Shown: one piece after another, positions 5,467 to 6,349 of the stretch
Layout: each line of letters opens with the position of its first letter
Numbering within the stretch: the stretch's first letter is position 1
Source of the DNA: Pseudomonadota bacterium
Lineage (GTDB): Bacteria; Pseudomonadota; Alphaproteobacteria; Rhizobiales; Xanthobacteraceae
Direction of reading: 5' to 3'
Length of the DNA stretch: 6,349 bases
Assembly (NCBI GenBank): GCA_023390695.1
Contig: JAEWCJ010000164.1
Coordinates: 1-6,349 of the forward strand
Notes under the pieces: model-generated
What the model was told of the DNA's origin: nothing
Seen by the model: only the letters and a program-made list of their open reading frames with translations
The model's database searches: none
Translations under genes and position numbers: made by a program

Positions 5467-6349
5467 ATGGCTGCGATCAATGTCCGTAAGATCAATGTCC
5501 GTAATATGTCATGCTGCACGACGTCATGCCGCGTCTTCGGCGCCGCGGCGATCGTTCTGGCGGCCCTCGCCGCCGGTGCGCCCGCATCCGCGCAATATCC
5601 GGAACGTCCGGTGACGCTGATCGTGCCTTATGGCGCCGGCGGCGGCACCGACATCACCGCGCGCATGCTGGCCAAGGATCTGGAAGCGGTGCTCGGCAAG
5701 CCGGTGACGGTGGAGAACCGCGCCGGCGGCGGCGGCTGGGTCGGCTGGGGCTCGCTCGCCAAGGCCGCCCCCGACGGCTACACCATCGGCTATCTCAACG
5801 TGCCCTCGATGTATGCCGGCTATCTCGACCGGCAATACAATCGCAGCGAGACGCTCGACAGTTTCACGCCTCTGATGAATCACGTGCTCGACTACAACGT
5901 CTGGGCGGTGAAGGCGGATTCGCCGTTCAAGAGCGTGAAGGACGTGGTGGACGCGGCGAAGAAGGCGCCGGATTCGATCAGCGTGTCGGCGTTCGGCGCG
6001 GGGTCCGACGATCATCTTGCCATCCTGTCGATGCAAGCGGAGAACGGGATCAAATTGATCACCGTGCACCACAAGTCGACGGCGGACGCGAAAACCGGTG
6101 CGCTCGGCGGCCACATTCAGGTGCTCGGCGCCAACATTTCCGAAGTCGCGGAGGAGGCCCGCGCCGGCACCATCCGTATTCTCGGCGTGATGGCGCCCGA
6201 GCGTTCGCCATTCCTGCCCAACGCGCCCACCTTCAAGGAGCAGGGCTTCAATCAGGTCTGGTCGGTGTCGCGCGGCCTCGCCGCGCCTGCGGGGCTGCCG
6301 AAATACGTGCGCGAGCCGCTCACCGCCGCGCTGGAAAAGACGCTCACGT
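5467..6349 (+). CDS. TTT/Bug family periplasmic solute-binding protein, 3' truncated by window
   Basis: Periplasmic binding component of the tripartite tricarboxylate transporter type (TctC/Bug family), which captures a small carboxylate or similar metabolite. 294 complete codons are visible; members are usually about 320-330 residues, so only the last few dozen residues lie beyond the edge. The signal peptide has an unusual n-region, a hydrophobic core at about 24-38, and a likely cleavage site at ASA-QYPERPV after residue 42. The first ligand loop is VPYGAGGGTDITAR (53-66), where D62 is the family position that contacts ligand. The second is FGAGSDDHLA (176-185). APDGYTIGYLNVPS follows a tryptophan-rich stretch GGGGWVGWGSLAKA that sets it apart from the common GAGG-TIG version. 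The ligand cannot be read from sequence. No TctA or TctB partner is visible, as is usual for the many orphan Bug genes. Confidence 0.92.
   Translation, partial: MAAINVRKINVRNMSCCTTSCRVFGAAAIVLAALAAGAPASAQYPERPVTLIVPYGAGGGTDITARMLAKDLEAVLGKPVTVENRAGGGGWVGWGSLAKAAPDGYTIGYLNVPSMYAGYLDRQYNRSETLDSFTPLMNHVLDYNVWAVKADSPFKSVKDVVDAAKKAPDSISVSAFGAGSDDHLAILSMQAENGIKLITVHHKSTADAKTGALGGHIQVLGANISEVAEEARAGTIRILGVMAPERSPFLPNAPTFKEQGFNQVWSVSRGLAAPAGLPKYVREPLTAALEKTLT
5475..5504 (+). repeat. Perfect 15-base tandem duplication in the signal-peptide n-region
   Basis: GATCAATGTCCGTAA occurs twice back to back, at 5475-5489 and 5490-5504. Being five codons long it keeps the frame, encoding INVRK then INVRN (residues 4-8 and 9-13). 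It lengthens and adds positive charge to the n-region of the TTT binding-protein signal peptide. A recent slippage duplication is the simplest origin. Confidence 0.9.

Noticed and set aside
4731..5519. Minus-strand open frame of 262 codons over the PRC-barrel gene and the divergent spacer
   Set aside because: It covers the PRC-barrel gene in another frame and translates to a compositionally biased, domain-free sequence.
5524..6114. Minus-strand open frame of 196 codons opposite the TTT binding protein
   Set aside because: Antisense shadow rich in Arg, His and Gly; the + strand is a convincing solute-binding protein.

Overview
The window reads as chromosomal DNA from a GC-rich alphaproteobacterium, most likely a Rhizobiales member near Bradyrhizobiaceae/Xanthobacteraceae. 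The basis is the strongly GC-biased third codon positions, the close fit of the acyl-CoA carboxylase beta subunit to rhizobial PccB, a Bug-type tripartite tricarboxylate transporter (TTT) binding protein, and an extragenic palindrome beginning GTAGCCCGGATG of the sort dispersed in such genomes. The genus cannot be fixed by reading alone.

Left part (1-1577): a complete propionyl-CoA carboxylase beta subunit gene (pccB) read from a TTG start. Centre-left (1605-3098): an accessory-looking block. It holds an AT-richer gene for an unrecognised single-membrane-pass protein of 288 residues, then a compound palindromic repeat (2477-2581), then a two-gene ATGA-overlapping cassette of small DUF4160 and DUF2442 proteins that looks like a toxin-antitoxin-type module. 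Centre-right (3152-4734): GC-rich host-type genes on the + strand: an exported FKBP-type prolyl isomerase, a four-helix DUF2214 membrane protein closely behind it, and a pyridoxamine-phosphate-oxidase-like flavoprotein of the general stress protein 26 type. A strong hairpin lies between the last two. Right part: a PRC-barrel gene on the minus strand (4871-5206), then, divergent from it, a TTT/Bug periplasmic solute-binding protein that runs off the right edge.

The genes do not form one pathway. PccB belongs to propionate, odd-chain fatty acid and branched amino-acid catabolism and needs a biotin-carrying alpha subunit that is not here. The FKBP and DUF2214 genes are probably co-transcribed. 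The flavoprotein and PRC-barrel genes converge on a hairpin-bearing spacer of 136 bases. The binding protein has no TctA/TctB membrane partners in view, as is common for Bug proteins. I found no tRNA, rRNA, CRISPR array, transposase or recognisable riboswitch. The most interesting part is the 1605-3098 block: an uncharacterised membrane protein and a TA-like pair on either side of a palindromic element, inserted between housekeeping genes.
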